64,000 nucleotides of DNA from Novipirellula caenicola. Lineage in GTDB: Bacteria > Planctomycetota > Planctomycetia > Pirellulales > Pirellulaceae. Below, piece after piece: positions 7,426 through 15,976 of the stretch (position 1 is the stretch's first letter; every line of letters starts with the position of its first letter). The stretch lies in assembly GCF_039545035.1 (NCBI RefSeq), contig NZ_BAABRO010000019.1, positions 62,001-126,000 of the forward strand. The letters are read 5' to 3'. The notes under the pieces are model-generated. The model was not told where the DNA came from. It did not search any database and worked only from the letters and a program-made list of their open reading frames with translations. The position numbers and the translations under genes were made by a program.

Positions 7426-9261
7426 TTAGCGGTCGATCTCGTATTCGGTGATCTTGCGGTATGCGGTTGCCCGGCTGATCCCGAGCAGGGCCGCCGCCTC
7501 AGGAACGCTGCCGCCGGTACGCTCGAGCGCCTTGCGAATCAACCGACGCTCCCATTCGTCCAACCGGAGGGTGTCCAGCCGGCTCAATCCCGCGTCTCGC
7601 AACCCAAGATCGTCGGCTTCGATGGCCGGATCATCGGCCATCACCACCGCGCTGTCGATCACGTTTCGCAATTGACGCACGTTGCCGGGCCAGGCGTATT
7701 CCAGCAATCGCGTCCGTGCTTCGTCGCTGATCGCCAACAGGGGGCGACCGTGTTGGCGGCGAAAATGTTCCAAAAAGTGACCGACCAACAATTCGATATC
7801 GTCACCGCGATCACGCAGCGGCGGCACAAGCAGTTCGAACACGCTGAGTCGATAAAACAGGTCTTCTCGGAAACGTTTCTCGCGGACAAATTCGGCCAAG
7901 TCACGATTGGTCGCGGCGATCACCCGCACGTCCACCAACACCTCTTCGGTCGCACCGACTGGCAAAAACGGATGTCCCTCGAGGATTCGCAACAATTTCG
8001 CTTGGCCTTCGAGCGTCAACTCGCCCACTTCGTCCAAAAACAAAGTGCCGGTATGAGCTTGCTGGAACCAACCAATATGGTCGCTGTCGGCGCCGGTGAA
8101 CGATCCTTTGCGATGACCAAACAATTGGCTTTCGATCAAATCGTGAGGAATCGCGGCACAGTTGACGGTCAACATCGGACGCCTGGATCGGCGGCTTGCC
8201 CGATGCACCGCGCGGGCCACCAACTCCTTTCCAACCCCGCTTTCTCCGCGAATCAGCACACTGCCGCTGGCGTTGCCCACGCGTTCGATCCGCTCTTTTA
8301 ACTTTTGCATCACCGCGCTGGACCCGACCAATTCGTCCGAGTCCGCGTTTCGGTCGGCGATCCGCCGACGGTCCGCCCGCAGCGAATCCCGTTCGAACGC
8401 TTGGCTCAACCCGATCGACAACAAACGGGCGGCGGCAACCGTCAACTCAAATTGCGATTCACTAAATTTCGGTTCACGACGGTACAGCTGCAGCACCCCG
8501 ACGTTGGTATCGTCGCTGCCGATCGGGGCGTAGATGATGTCGGACCACATTTGATCCTTGCCCGTCGATCCCATTTCGCTTGCGCCCGATTTTGCCGGGT
8601 CATTGATCCAAACCGCCTCTCCCTCTTTGACGATCCGTTTCAACAACGATTTTTCGATGGTCACCAAGTCGGCAGCATCGGCGGGCTCAACGCGTCGCGG
8701 TTTCAAGCGTCCGTCACCCGAATCAAATGACAATCCGACCACATCCGCATCGGTTCGATCGCGAAGCAATTCAATCAGCGTGCTGATCACCTCGTCGGGA
8801 CTTTCGCAACGCAGCAAACTGAGACTCAGCGAGTACAGATCCATCAAGTGGCCGGTCGCGGCAACCTTGGCGATTGGGTCCTCGTCTTCGCCGCTCCAGC
8901 GATGCTCGGTCTTGACCGATTCCCAGGCGATCGTCTGCGTCAGCGATGTTTCTTCGGTCGATTCCCCGGCGGGCTCGATCAACTCGAGTTCGGTGGCACC
9001 AATTTTGACCGTGTGGTGGTTTAGCATCCGAGCATGGTCGGTTTTCTGGTCGTTGACCAAAGTTCCATTGCGACTGCTGGTGTCGCGCAGATGCCAATTC
9101 CCGTCCTCAAAATAGATGACGGCATGGAAACGCGAACTGACGGGGTCCGTCAGCATGATTTCACAACTCTTCCCTCGTCCGATATGCATCGGCCGTTCCG
9201 GGTCGAGATTAAATTGCCGGCCTTTCTGAGGCCCGCTGCGCACCATCAAATATGCTGTCAT
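7426..9261 (-). CDS. Sigma54-dependent activator with FHA and GAF domains
   Basis: 611 residues from ATG 9261. Residues about 1-95 are an FHA domain (IGRGKSCEIMLTDPVSSRFH, SSRNGTLVND) that would read phosphothreonine. About 130-290 is a GAF-like sensor domain. About 315-550 is the AAA+ sigma54-interaction domain with Walker A GESGVGKE, Walker B TLFLDEVGEL and the sensor region LRDRGDDIELL. The C-terminus is a Fis-type helix-turn-helix (SVPEAAALLGISRATAYRKI). The sigma54-contact loop reads GSFTGA instead of the usual GAFTGA. It probably couples a Ser/Thr-kinase signal to transcription from -24/-12 promoters; its targets are unknown and no such promoter was recognised nearby. Confidence 0.93.
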   Translation of the reverse strand: MTAYLMVRSGPQKGRQFNLDPERPMHIGRGKSCEIMLTDPVSSRFHAVIYFEDGNWHLRDTSSRNGTLVNDQKTDHARMLNHHTVKIGATELELIEPAGESTEETSLTQTIAWESVKTEHRWSGEDEDPIAKVAATGHLMDLYSLSLSLLRCESPDEVISTLIELLRDRTDADVVGLSFDSGDGRLKPRRVEPADAADLVTIEKSLLKRIVKEGEAVWINDPAKSGASEMGSTGKDQMWSDIIYAPIGSDDTNVGVLQLYRREPKFSESQFELTVAAARLLSIGLSQAFERDSLRADRRRIADRNADSDELVGSSAVMQKLKERIERVGNASGSVLIRGESGVGKELVARAVHRASRRSRRPMLTVNCAAIPHDLIESQLFGHRKGSFTGADSDHIGWFQQAHTGTLFLDEVGELTLEGQAKLLRILEGHPFLPVGATEEVLVDVRVIAATNRDLAEFVREKRFREDLFYRLSVFELLVPPLRDRGDDIELLVGHFLEHFRRQHGRPLLAISDEARTRLLEYAWPGNVRQLRNVIDSAVVMADDPAIEADDLGLRDAGLSRLDTLRLDEWERRLIRKALERTGGSVPEAAALLGISRATAYRKITEYEIDR

Positions 9262-9353
9262 CTGTCGCTTCTTGGCGTCATGAACACTCGATACCGTTCG
9301 AGCCGTCCAGCGGCTTCCCATCGGAAAGCAACAACCGGACCTTTATTCGTCTC

Positions 9354-9384
9354 ATTTTAAGACATCGTAATATCACTGTGTCAA
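9354..9384 (-). promoter_or_regulatory. Candidate promoter of the sigma54 activator gene
   Basis: On the minus strand TTGACA (9384-9379) lies 19 bases upstream of TAAAAT (9359-9354), or 18 bases upstream of TTAAAA. The spacing is slightly long. It is about 95 bases before the ATG at 9261. Consensus match only. Confidence 0.3.
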
Positions 9385-9475
9385 AAGAGATAGCAAAAGT
9401 AGCCGGAATATCCGAAACAAGCTCTTGCTGCGAAATCGCGAGTCGAGGACATCCGCTCTACGAAACCGCACTGTT

Positions 9476-9519
9476 TTCTGTCAACGGCATCTGATTGTTC
9501 TGTCAACGGCATCCGATTG
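9476..9519. repeat. Two tandem 22-base repeats
   Basis: TTCTGTCAACGGCATC-[TC]-GATTG occurs twice, at 9476-9497 and 9498-9519, with one difference. It lies upstream of the possible promoter of the sigma54 activator, so it could be a pair of protein-binding sites about two helical turns apart. That role is speculative. Confidence 0.7.
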
Positions 9520-9749
9520 GTAGACGCCGATGACAGTTTCAGCGGGCGTCAATGACGATTGATCAGCGATCCTCGCGCGACCGTCAAAACAGAACACGGA
9601 AGGCCAAAAAGGCATCGCTGTGAAGTATTTTTTCTTATCGCGTTTGAGCTAATTTAGCGTCGCGAACGTCGTGCGTGACTGTCGCTCGACGGATGCCTCT
9701 CGAAACGGTTGACGAGTTACGCTACTGAAAAATGCTTCGCGGCGTTGCC

Positions 9750-10730
9750 CTAAAAGGGCTCGGGCGGAGGCGAGATCAGTTTGTTTTCCTCAATCGCTTG
9801 CGACAGCGACTTTAGCGCGACGGGCAACGGTTGCGGATTGCGATCCAGTTTTTCCCACCACTGCGTCACGACATCGCCTGCGATCGCGGCATCGCTGAGA
9901 CGCCACAATCGGGTTGCCGCCGAAATGGGCAGGGCGTTGCTGGGTACGAGATCCAGCTCCGCTGCAGCCCGCAGCACCAACGGCACCGAGCCGAACGCCC
10001 AAGCCGACGTCAACGATGCAGGACGCCCAAACGTGCTGTCGCCCGGTTTGGAGGTCAGCGATTTTTGCGTGATATGTTGTTCGATGGCCACTCGCGTGAC
10101 CAACCACGCCACCCGCAACACCTCCGGCACACTGGGCAACGCATCGGTCAACATCGCCTCGATCCAAACGGCGGCGTTTTTGCCTTCGTCGCTGCCAGGT
10201 TCAAATCCGCCATCACCCCCACGAACCGGCTGGACGAACAAGCCATCGACGCTGGCGGGCCACCAATTTCCCGGAGGACTTTGCCCCCAAATCTGCTTGG
10301 CGACCTGGTTCAACAACCCGCGACCGACCGTGTCCCAGCGTTCTCGCAGCGGCCGCGAGCGTAGTTCGAGCTGATCGAGCAAACGAGGAAAGCGATTGCC
10401 GACCACGATTCGGCATTCATCCAATTGGCGAACGATCCCACGCGTGGTCTGATCGACCTGCAACTCACTACACCCTGAGGCGACCAGCGCGGTTTCGCAG
10501 GCCGCCCGCGTTTCATCACAGCCGATCGACTCGCGAACCAACCGGTTCCAAAAGCCGCGCATATCAATCGACGAAGAGAGCAAACGCTCGTTGATCGCGG
10601 TGGCGTACGGCACTAGCGCCTGCTCGAGCTTTTCGTCGGTACAGGTGGCCCCCACTGCAACCGAATAGGCTGCGTGAATCGTCGAAAGGGCGGTATCCGG
10701 TTTCCAACGAAGCCGTGGTGATGAAGCCAA
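9750..10730 (-). CDS. Unknown protein in an operon with chorismate mutase
   Basis: 326 residues, no signal peptide or membrane segment, rich in helix-forming residues and Trp. I do not recognise the family. The N-terminal half is probably helical (LSTIHAAYSVAVGA, NRLVRESIGCDETRAACETA). A Gly-rich loop (PVRGGDGGFEPGSDEG) sits in the middle, and the C-terminal half carries hydrophobic helices such as VPEVLRVAWLVTRVAIEQHI. The gene begins 10 bases after the end of aroH on the same strand, so the two are very likely co-transcribed; a link to aromatic metabolism is only suggested by this. Confidence 0.75.
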   Translation of the reverse strand: MASSPRLRWKPDTALSTIHAAYSVAVGATCTDEKLEQALVPYATAINERLLSSSIDMRGFWNRLVRESIGCDETRAACETALVASGCSELQVDQTTRGIVRQLDECRIVVGNRFPRLLDQLELRSRPLRERWDTVGRGLLNQVAKQIWGQSPPGNWWPASVDGLFVQPVRGGDGGFEPGSDEGKNAAVWIEAMLTDALPSVPEVLRVAWLVTRVAIEQHITQKSLTSKPGDSTFGRPASLTSAWAFGSVPLVLRAAAELDLVPSNALPISAATRLWRLSDAAIAGDVVTQWWEKLDRNPQPLPVALKSLSQAIEENKLISPPPEPF

Positions 10731-10739
10731 CGTCCCCTC

Positions 10740-11168
10740 CTAGCCTTCGGCGCTCAGATGATCCTGAATCCAACACTCGAGTTCCTCAAAATCCACTGGC
10801 GGATATTTCGAGAGATCCGGGCGCAACCGCTTGGCTTCGTGCAGATAAACGTGGTGGATTTCGGATTGCGGTTTGTCGGTATTCCAGTGCAGCATGACTC
10901 GGATGCAGCGTGGCAGCGAGCCTTCGACCGACACTTCGTAACCACACAGCAGCGGCACTTCGAGCCACCCGAGTTGGCGGGCGGCCAAGGCGGGAAACTC
11001 GGCCGTCAAATCCGAAGTGACCGTGAAGAAAGCGCTCGCGACGTCCGCCGATTCGATCTCGTTCTGACGGATCATCAACGCAAGTAATTGACGAGTCGCG
11101 GTGAGAATTTGATCACGATCATCTTTCTCAACGCTGGTCGCACCTCGCACACCACGGCAAACTGTCAT
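10740..11168 (-). CDS. aroH: Chorismate mutase, AroH class
   Basis: 142 residues; the AroH trimer family is usually about 120-127, and the excess is a C-terminal tail. It rearranges chorismate to prephenate for Phe and Tyr synthesis. The family pattern is clear: [10 protein letters not shown] at the start, [18 protein letters not shown], then [18 protein letters not shown] and [16 protein letters not shown]. Active-site equivalents are R8, E78, R90 and Y108, almost the Bacillus subtilis numbering. It acts in the cytoplasm. It is followed after 9 bases by an unknown gene. Confidence 0.95.
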   Translation of the reverse strand: MTVCRGVRGATSVEKDDRDQILTATRQLLALMIRQNEIESADVASAFFTVTSDLTAEFPALAARQLGWLEVPLLCGYEVSVEGSLPRCIRVMLHWNTDKPQSEIHHVYLHEAKRLRPDLSKYPPVDFEELECWIQDHLSAEG

Positions 11169-11470
11169 CGCTAGAAGGTCTCTTCAATAAAAAACAAAAT
11201 TAGACGGGCAATCGCCGTTCCCCACACCTCACCGCGTGCGGAGCCGCAATGGATCATCGGGCAAACACGACGCTAGCCCGACCTCGGATCACCGCTACTA
11301 TAGAATAACTGGCCCATGACCGATAACTGGGTACAGTTCAGAATCGCGATTTGCCCCTGCTGTGGCAGCGGTGTCTGCGGCAAATCCGCACGGCCTGCAG
11401 TCAAAATGGGACGGAAAACGGAAGTTTCCTGGTCGCAAAATTTTCAGCCACCCTTCACTACGGAGTGACA
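11169..11470. other. Intergenic region between aroH and a small conserved gene
   Basis: About 300 bases between divergent genes, so it should hold promoters for both. A -10-like TATAGA near 11299 faces the plus-strand gene. At 11350-11384, TTTGCC and GGCAAA enclose a smaller CTGC/GCAG pair, giving a possible structured leader of the small protein. No gene is seen. Confidence 0.35.
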
Positions 11471-11722
11471 ATGACCGAACGCACTCGGCATCAAGAAAAG
11501 ATTATCAAGAATTACTATGAAAATCGCGATTCGATCGGGCTGCAAAAGGCCCAAGAGGCGGTGACCGAACTGTACCTCAGCGAAGGCAAGAAGCGAGCCC
11601 AGGTATGGAAGCGGCTGACCAGCCATTTAGCCAAAATTGGCTTGAAAGAGGACCAGATCGCTAAATTGCAGGAAGACGACAACCCTGAGCAGCTCGCCAA
11701 ATTGCTCGAAAAATACGTCTAG
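11471..11722 (+). CDS. Small conserved-looking cytoplasmic protein
   Basis: 83 residues, starting at ATG 11471 with GGAG at 11462-11465 just upstream; the 40 codons open before it are unlike protein. It is highly charged and helical: RTRHQEKIIKNYYENRDSIG, then LQKAQEAVTELYLSEGKKR, then a second helical half. It has no cysteine, no signal peptide and no membrane segment. I do not know the function. The sequence quality and the ribosome-binding site make it a real gene. It stands alone, with more than 600 bases before the next gene. Confidence 0.8.
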   Translation: MTERTRHQEKIIKNYYENRDSIGLQKAQEAVTELYLSEGKKRAQVWKRLTSHLAKIGLKEDQIAKLQEDDNPEQLAKLLEKYV

Positions 11723-12370
11723 CAATTCGTCACCGGCAAACACGCTGGCGTCGCGGATCGTGTCAAACCGCGACGGCTGCCCCCAGGCTCGAATGTCCCC
11801 TGGCTTGAAATTCCTGGGCTTGAAATACGCGAGCTCAAGCTACACGGGATCGAAATTGTTCGCTCAGGCTCGGCTTCTTCCCCCCATTCACGAATGACAA
11901 GCGTTGCTGACTTCGTGAATCGCGGGAGGGGGTGCTGATTGAATTAGCCGTTTTGGGCCAACCCGGTGGAGCATTTTCAGGCGACCAAATTACGGTGTTG
12001 GCGTTTTATAGGCGACGCTCGCCAAAGCGTGGTTGGTTGCCACGCAGATGCGAGACACCACCTTCTGGCGAAGGCAGCTACAGGAGATGCGTCGCCATTC
12101 GGTTTCGGCCATCGCCGCGGTCTTGCCGCCACCCAACCGGGGAAAACGCCCCATGCCATCGATTTTGGCACTAAACAGGTGGCTTTTGTAGCGGTGCGGC
12201 GCGAGCCGCCCGGTCTAGATCGAACGTTTTTTCACGCCGCAACCGGACGGTTCGCGCCGTACCGCTACCCAAAGTAGACGGCAACGGGCGAATGGCCCTT
12301 GCCGTCTTGAACGATCCCTGACCGGCTAGGCCAAAGGATCGGCAGTTGCTTCGGGGCGTTGGAGTCCCGC
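11723..12370. other. Gene-free region with an inverted-repeat element
   Basis: This 650-base gap between convergent genes holds the inverted repeat at 12188-12268 and a hairpin at 12275-12307 (AGACGGCAACGGGC paired with GCCCTTGCCGTCT). The hairpin has no T run but may help end the minus-strand transcript. The segment 11930-12180 is open in several frames, but nothing there resembles a known protein. Confidence 0.5.
12188..12268. repeat. 81-base inverted-repeat element
   Basis: The 27-base arms 12188-12214 (starting GTAGCGGTGCGGCGCGAGCC) and 12242-12268 (ending CGCGCCGTACCGCTAC) are complementary at 24 of 27 positions around a 27-base AT-richer centre. The ends GTAGCGG/CCGCTAC are shared with another intergenic repeat family in this window. 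It is the size and shape of a miniature non-autonomous element. Confidence 0.8.
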
Positions 12371-14239
12371 TTACGGGATTAACCAGAACGCTCCGGTCAT
12401 CGCAGCGGCTTGTGTCAAACCGCCTCGTAAACTGATCGGCACCGGAGGTTTGATCCACGGAGCACAGTTGCCGGGGCGATAGTAACCCAGGGCGTATTGG
12501 CATTCGTTCGGAGCGTGCACTCCCATCTTGTAAGGCAACACCGCGATATTGACAAAGAAGTGGGCGGACGAAACAACCGGTTGCCACAGTGGACCACGGG
12601 TATGCCCGTAGCGTTCGAGGTTAACATCCTCAAAGTACAATGGCTTGTGACACAAATTGGATGCCTTCCACGTCATCGTGGTGTTCTGCCATGAACGCTC
12701 GGTGTAGGCAACCTGCTGGATCAAACACTCCTTGGGCAACCCCCAATTCTCGGAGATGTAGGCCAAGTCGGCTTCGCTGAGTCGATTGATCGAAAGTTCT
12801 TCGGTCGTGCCATGGGCAGTCTGAATCACTGCTTTTTCGTAAGCCAAGTCGACCAAGCGTCCCGAGGCGAGGGGACGTCCGTCGATCGTTCGCCATTGGC
12901 GGTCGCTCTGACTTTCGTCGAACTTGGTCTTCAGTTTTTGGTATTCCGTTTCGCTGATCACGTCCGGCCGAAACGGCGGGCTGATGTCCAACGACAACTT
13001 ATCGATCGTTTGCGATGCAATGCGTTGACGGAAATCTTCGCACGAGATCCCTGCGGTTTGTTTCAAATCGTCCACTCCATCGAATCGGCCGACACCATCG
13101 TCGTCGCGTCCGGAGCGTTGATCCAAGCGATCACGTTCGCGTTCGCTCGCGGCTGATCGTCCGCCATCGGGATTGCCAAAGGGGTTCTCGAAACGATCCT
13201 TTTGATCCGAGGGTGACTCGGGACTGTCGTCGCCACGATCGTGTGGACTTGGCAGCGGTTGGATACTGCCTTCTTCTTTCAAGAAATCGCCGAGCGAGCG
13301 ACCATCTTGCGCCGGCTTGGATTGCCGTGGGCTGGTGCGTTCGCCTTGAGGGCTGGGCAGCAACTCGAGTTTCGATTGTGGGTCGGGCTTGGTTCCCGGT
13401 GCAGGCAGCGATCGCGAGCGAGGCATCGCACCGGATCCATCACGCAATTGGTTGGTCGAACGAGGATTGGCTTGCGACGGCGGTGCGAATCCAGGATTAC
13501 GCGGCGCCGCTTGACGCCCCTGGGTTGTCCCTTCACCAAACGGATTTTCAAAGAAGTCCGTCTTCGGCCGCGCCGCTTGACGAAGCTGACCCGACGATTC
13601 AGCTGGCAACGAAAACCCGCCGCCTTGCTGAGGCGCGGTCAACCATGTGGTTCGTTCGACGGGTTCCGATTCGGCTGCGGGATCGGCATTGACCGCACGC
13701 AGTTCTGGAGCGGATTGAGCTTGCTGCAGCGGATTTGCCGGTTGGCTTTGAACGGCCGATACCGGGCGAACCATCATCGTCGAAGCCCCAGCGTCAACCG
13801 CCTGTTGGCTAACCGCATGAGTGGCAACCGCTTGCGAATGCGCCGCTTGTTGCTGCGGCACACCTCCACTGGCAACCACCGTGGCCGCAGGTGGCGGAAC
13901 CGGGACGGCGGCAGGAGCAGTCGCCGCGGACGCGACGTTCTTTGCCATTGGCAAATCGTCTGCAAACGGATCTTTGCCCGCGAAATGGCGATCCACGGCA
14001 TCGCTTGGCTGCGGAGCCGGCTGCGGTTTGCGGCCCCATTTCAGATTCCAACCGTCGTGCGTTGGATTATGAGCGGTGGCCGGAGCGGCCGAAGGGACGG
14101 TTCCCATTTTGGGAACCGGACGAAGATTGCCATAGCCGGTGGGCGATTGGGCGAGTGCCGCTGTGGTATCCCAAGCGGCGAGCGTCCCGGCACTGGCAAT
14201 TAAGATTGCCAGACTAGTTCGTTTCGCCTGATGAAACAT
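12371..14239 (-). CDS. Secreted SHD1-domain protein, planctomycete type
   Basis: 622 residues from ATG 14239, the only start that yields a signal peptide ([20 protein letters not shown], cleavage near ALAQ). Residues about 30-420 are low complexity, rich in Pro, Gln, Ala and Ser, with charged blocks near the end. The C-terminal 200 residues are folded: an SHD1-like module ([20 protein letters not shown], then [19 protein letters not shown]) and a conserved Cys/Trp-rich tail including [20 protein letters not shown]. The start lies 26 bases inside the end of guaB in another frame, so translation may be coupled. The function is unknown; the tail looks like a surface or envelope domain. Confidence 0.85.
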   Translation of the reverse strand: MFHQAKRTSLAILIASAGTLAAWDTTAALAQSPTGYGNLRPVPKMGTVPSAAPATAHNPTHDGWNLKWGRKPQPAPQPSDAVDRHFAGKDPFADDLPMAKNVASAATAPAAVPVPPPAATVVASGGVPQQQAAHSQAVATHAVSQQAVDAGASTMMVRPVSAVQSQPANPLQQAQSAPELRAVNADPAAESEPVERTTWLTAPQQGGGFSLPAESSGQLRQAARPKTDFFENPFGEGTTQGRQAAPRNPGFAPPSQANPRSTNQLRDGSGAMPRSRSLPAPGTKPDPQSKLELLPSPQGERTSPRQSKPAQDGRSLGDFLKEEGSIQPLPSPHDRGDDSPESPSDQKDRFENPFGNPDGGRSAASERERDRLDQRSGRDDDGVGRFDGVDDLKQTAGISCEDFRQRIASQTIDKLSLDISPPFRPDVISETEYQKLKTKFDESQSDRQWRTIDGRPLASGRLVDLAYEKAVIQTAHGTTEELSINRLSEADLAYISENWGLPKECLIQQVAYTERSWQNTTMTWKASNLCHKPLYFEDVNLERYGHTRGPLWQPVVSSAHFFVNIAVLPYKMGVHAPNECQYALGYYRPGNCAPWIKPPVPISLRGGLTQAAAMTGAFWLIP

Positions 14240-15698
14240 CAGGGCTGTAATTTGGCGCTTCCTGGGTGATCGCAATGTCATGCGGGTGGTTCTCCCTAAC
14301 CGTTGCTGCGGAGACGCGAATGAATCTCGCATCGTGCCGCAACTCATCAATCGTCCGTGTTCCGACGTATCCCATCCCCGCTCGCAATCCGCCGACCAAT
14401 TGGTAGACGTAATCGCTAAGAGGACCCTTGAACGGCACGCGGCCTTCGACGCCTTCGGGGACAAGCTTGCCCGCCTCAGCACCTTTTTGCCGATACCGAT
14501 CGCTACTTCCTTTGACCATCGCGCCCATCGATCCCATCCCCCGGTACGACTTGAACGTACGACCTTGGTACAGAATCATCTTGCCCGGACTCTCGGTCAG
14601 GCCTGCGAACAGACTTCCGATCATCACGGTGCTCGCGCCGGCCGCGATTGCCTTCGTAATATCACCGCTGAAGCGAATGCCGCCGTCAGCGATGATAGGT
14701 ATGTTTCTCTCTTCGGCGATTTTGACTGCGTCCAAAATCGCTGTGATCTGAGGGACCCCGACACCACTGATGACTCGCGTCGTACAGATCGAACCTGGGC
14801 CGATGCCGACTTTCACCGCATCTGCCCCCGCTTCGATCAAATCACGAGTCGCTTCAGGGGTGGCCACATTCCCGGCCACAATATCGATGTCCCAATCACG
14901 TTGACTCTTAATTTCTCGGACGGTTTCAATCACGTTCTGACTGTGCCCGTGAGCCGAATCGACTACTAGCAAATCAACGCCTTGTCGAATCAAACTCTCG
15001 GCTCGATCAAAATCACCGACTCCGATCGCCGCTCCGACCCGCAATCTGCCGAGCGGATCTTTGCAAGCACGCGGATATCGCTTCATCATGTCGATGTCAC
15101 GAATCGTTATTAACCCCGTCAGTCTTCTATCTTCGTCAACCAGGAGAAGTTTCTCGACTCTTTTTGCCGTTAAAATTCGCTCAGCTTCCTCAAGCGTTAC
15201 ATTCCCTACAGCCGTCACTAAGTTCTCATGTGTCATAACTTCCGAAACGGGGAGGTTTGGGTCCTCTAGGAATCGCAGGTCGCGTCGCGTCAAAATGCCA
15301 GCAAGCTTGCGATCGGCGTAAACGATCGGGATTCCCGAGACGTTGGCCTGGTCCATCAATTCCGCAGCCCGGCTGACCCTTTCCTCGGGGGGCAAGGTCA
15401 CAGGATCGACAATGATGCCATTGGCCGAGCGTTTCACCTTCAGCACTTGTTGTGTCTGGCTACGGGGCGACAGATTTTTGTGAATGATCCCCATCCCGCC
15501 TTCTTTGGCGAGTGCGATCGCCATCTCGGCTTCGGTAACCGTATCCATCGGCGATGAAATGAGCGGGATCTGTAACTTGATCCGGTCGGTCAGCCGGCTC
15601 GTGACATCCACTTCGCTGGGCACCACCTCGCTGTAGCGGGGCAGCAAGAGGACGTCGTCGAAGGTAACGCCGAGTTTGCCAATTTTGTCTTCCGTCAT
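14214..15698 (-). CDS. guaB: IMP dehydrogenase
   Basis: 494 residues, full length. It oxidises IMP to XMP with NAD+, the committed step to guanine nucleotides. It has the N-terminal barrel strand [15 protein letters not shown], then a pair of CBS domains at about 95-205 ([40 protein letters not shown]), then the barrel with the NAD site ([18 protein letters not shown]) and the catalytic loop [11 protein letters not shown] with C305. The flap region with [10 protein letters not shown] is intact. It is the upstream gene of a two-gene unit: the next gene starts before guaB ends. The segment coding for the CBS pair is AT-richer than its surroundings. Confidence 0.97.
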   Translation of the reverse strand: MTEDKIGKLGVTFDDVLLLPRYSEVVPSEVDVTSRLTDRIKLQIPLISSPMDTVTEAEMAIALAKEGGMGIIHKNLSPRSQTQQVLKVKRSANGIIVDPVTLPPEERVSRAAELMDQANVSGIPIVYADRKLAGILTRRDLRFLEDPNLPVSEVMTHENLVTAVGNVTLEEAERILTAKRVEKLLLVDEDRRLTGLITIRDIDMMKRYPRACKDPLGRLRVGAAIGVGDFDRAESLIRQGVDLLVVDSAHGHSQNVIETVREIKSQRDWDIDIVAGNVATPEATRDLIEAGADAVKVGIGPGSICTTRVISGVGVPQITAILDAVKIAEERNIPIIADGGIRFSGDITKAIAAGASTVMIGSLFAGLTESPGKMILYQGRTFKSYRGMGSMGAMVKGSSDRYRQKGAEAGKLVPEGVEGRVPFKGPLSDYVYQLVGGLRAGMGYVGTRTIDELRHDARFIRVSAATVRENHPHDIAITQEAPNYSPDVSSGETN

Positions 15699-15976
15699 CT
15701 TTATTACCGATTACCTAGAGCGTTCAGGCAGGGCATGCGACCTGTTGGGGAAAACTCCTGATTATGCCGCACCAAGCGGATTTGGTGTAGGGCCTGATAA
15801 ATCGCTGACTCAGAACCTCGCAAACATCGCTACCGCGACGGCGATTCCGCCGGCAAAGTCCGCTAGCTCGCTATCAATTTTCGGTTTCACGACTTCTTAC
15901 TTGCCACACGCTGCGGGATCAGTAAACTAAAACCGAGAAAACCCCTCCGCAGAACTATGATCCAGCGAGCCTTCAG

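Larger units (their letters stand above)
9262..9749. other. Intergenic region with tandem repeat and partial dispersed repeat
   Basis: No gene is seen in this 490-base stretch. It holds a possible promoter for the sigma54 activator (9354-9384), two tandem 22-base units at 9476-9519, and at about 9690-9748 a fragment resembling the right end of the dispersed intergenic repeat family (GGTTGACGAGTTACGCTAC followed by AAAATGCTTCGCGGCGTTGC). Confidence 0.5.

Noticed and set aside
11932-12277. Overlapping short frames between the small conserved gene and the SHD1 gene
   Set aside because: Products are Arg/His-rich and run into the inverted-repeat element. No start signal or family similarity.
12275-12307. 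Hairpin as a strong terminator of the guaB unit
   Set aside because: The stem is good but there is no T run on either strand. It is mentioned only as a possible contributor.
13241-14203. 320-codon plus-strand frame across the SHD1 protein gene
   Set aside because: Arg/Trp-rich product without domains, lying opposite a gene with signal peptide and SHD1 motif.
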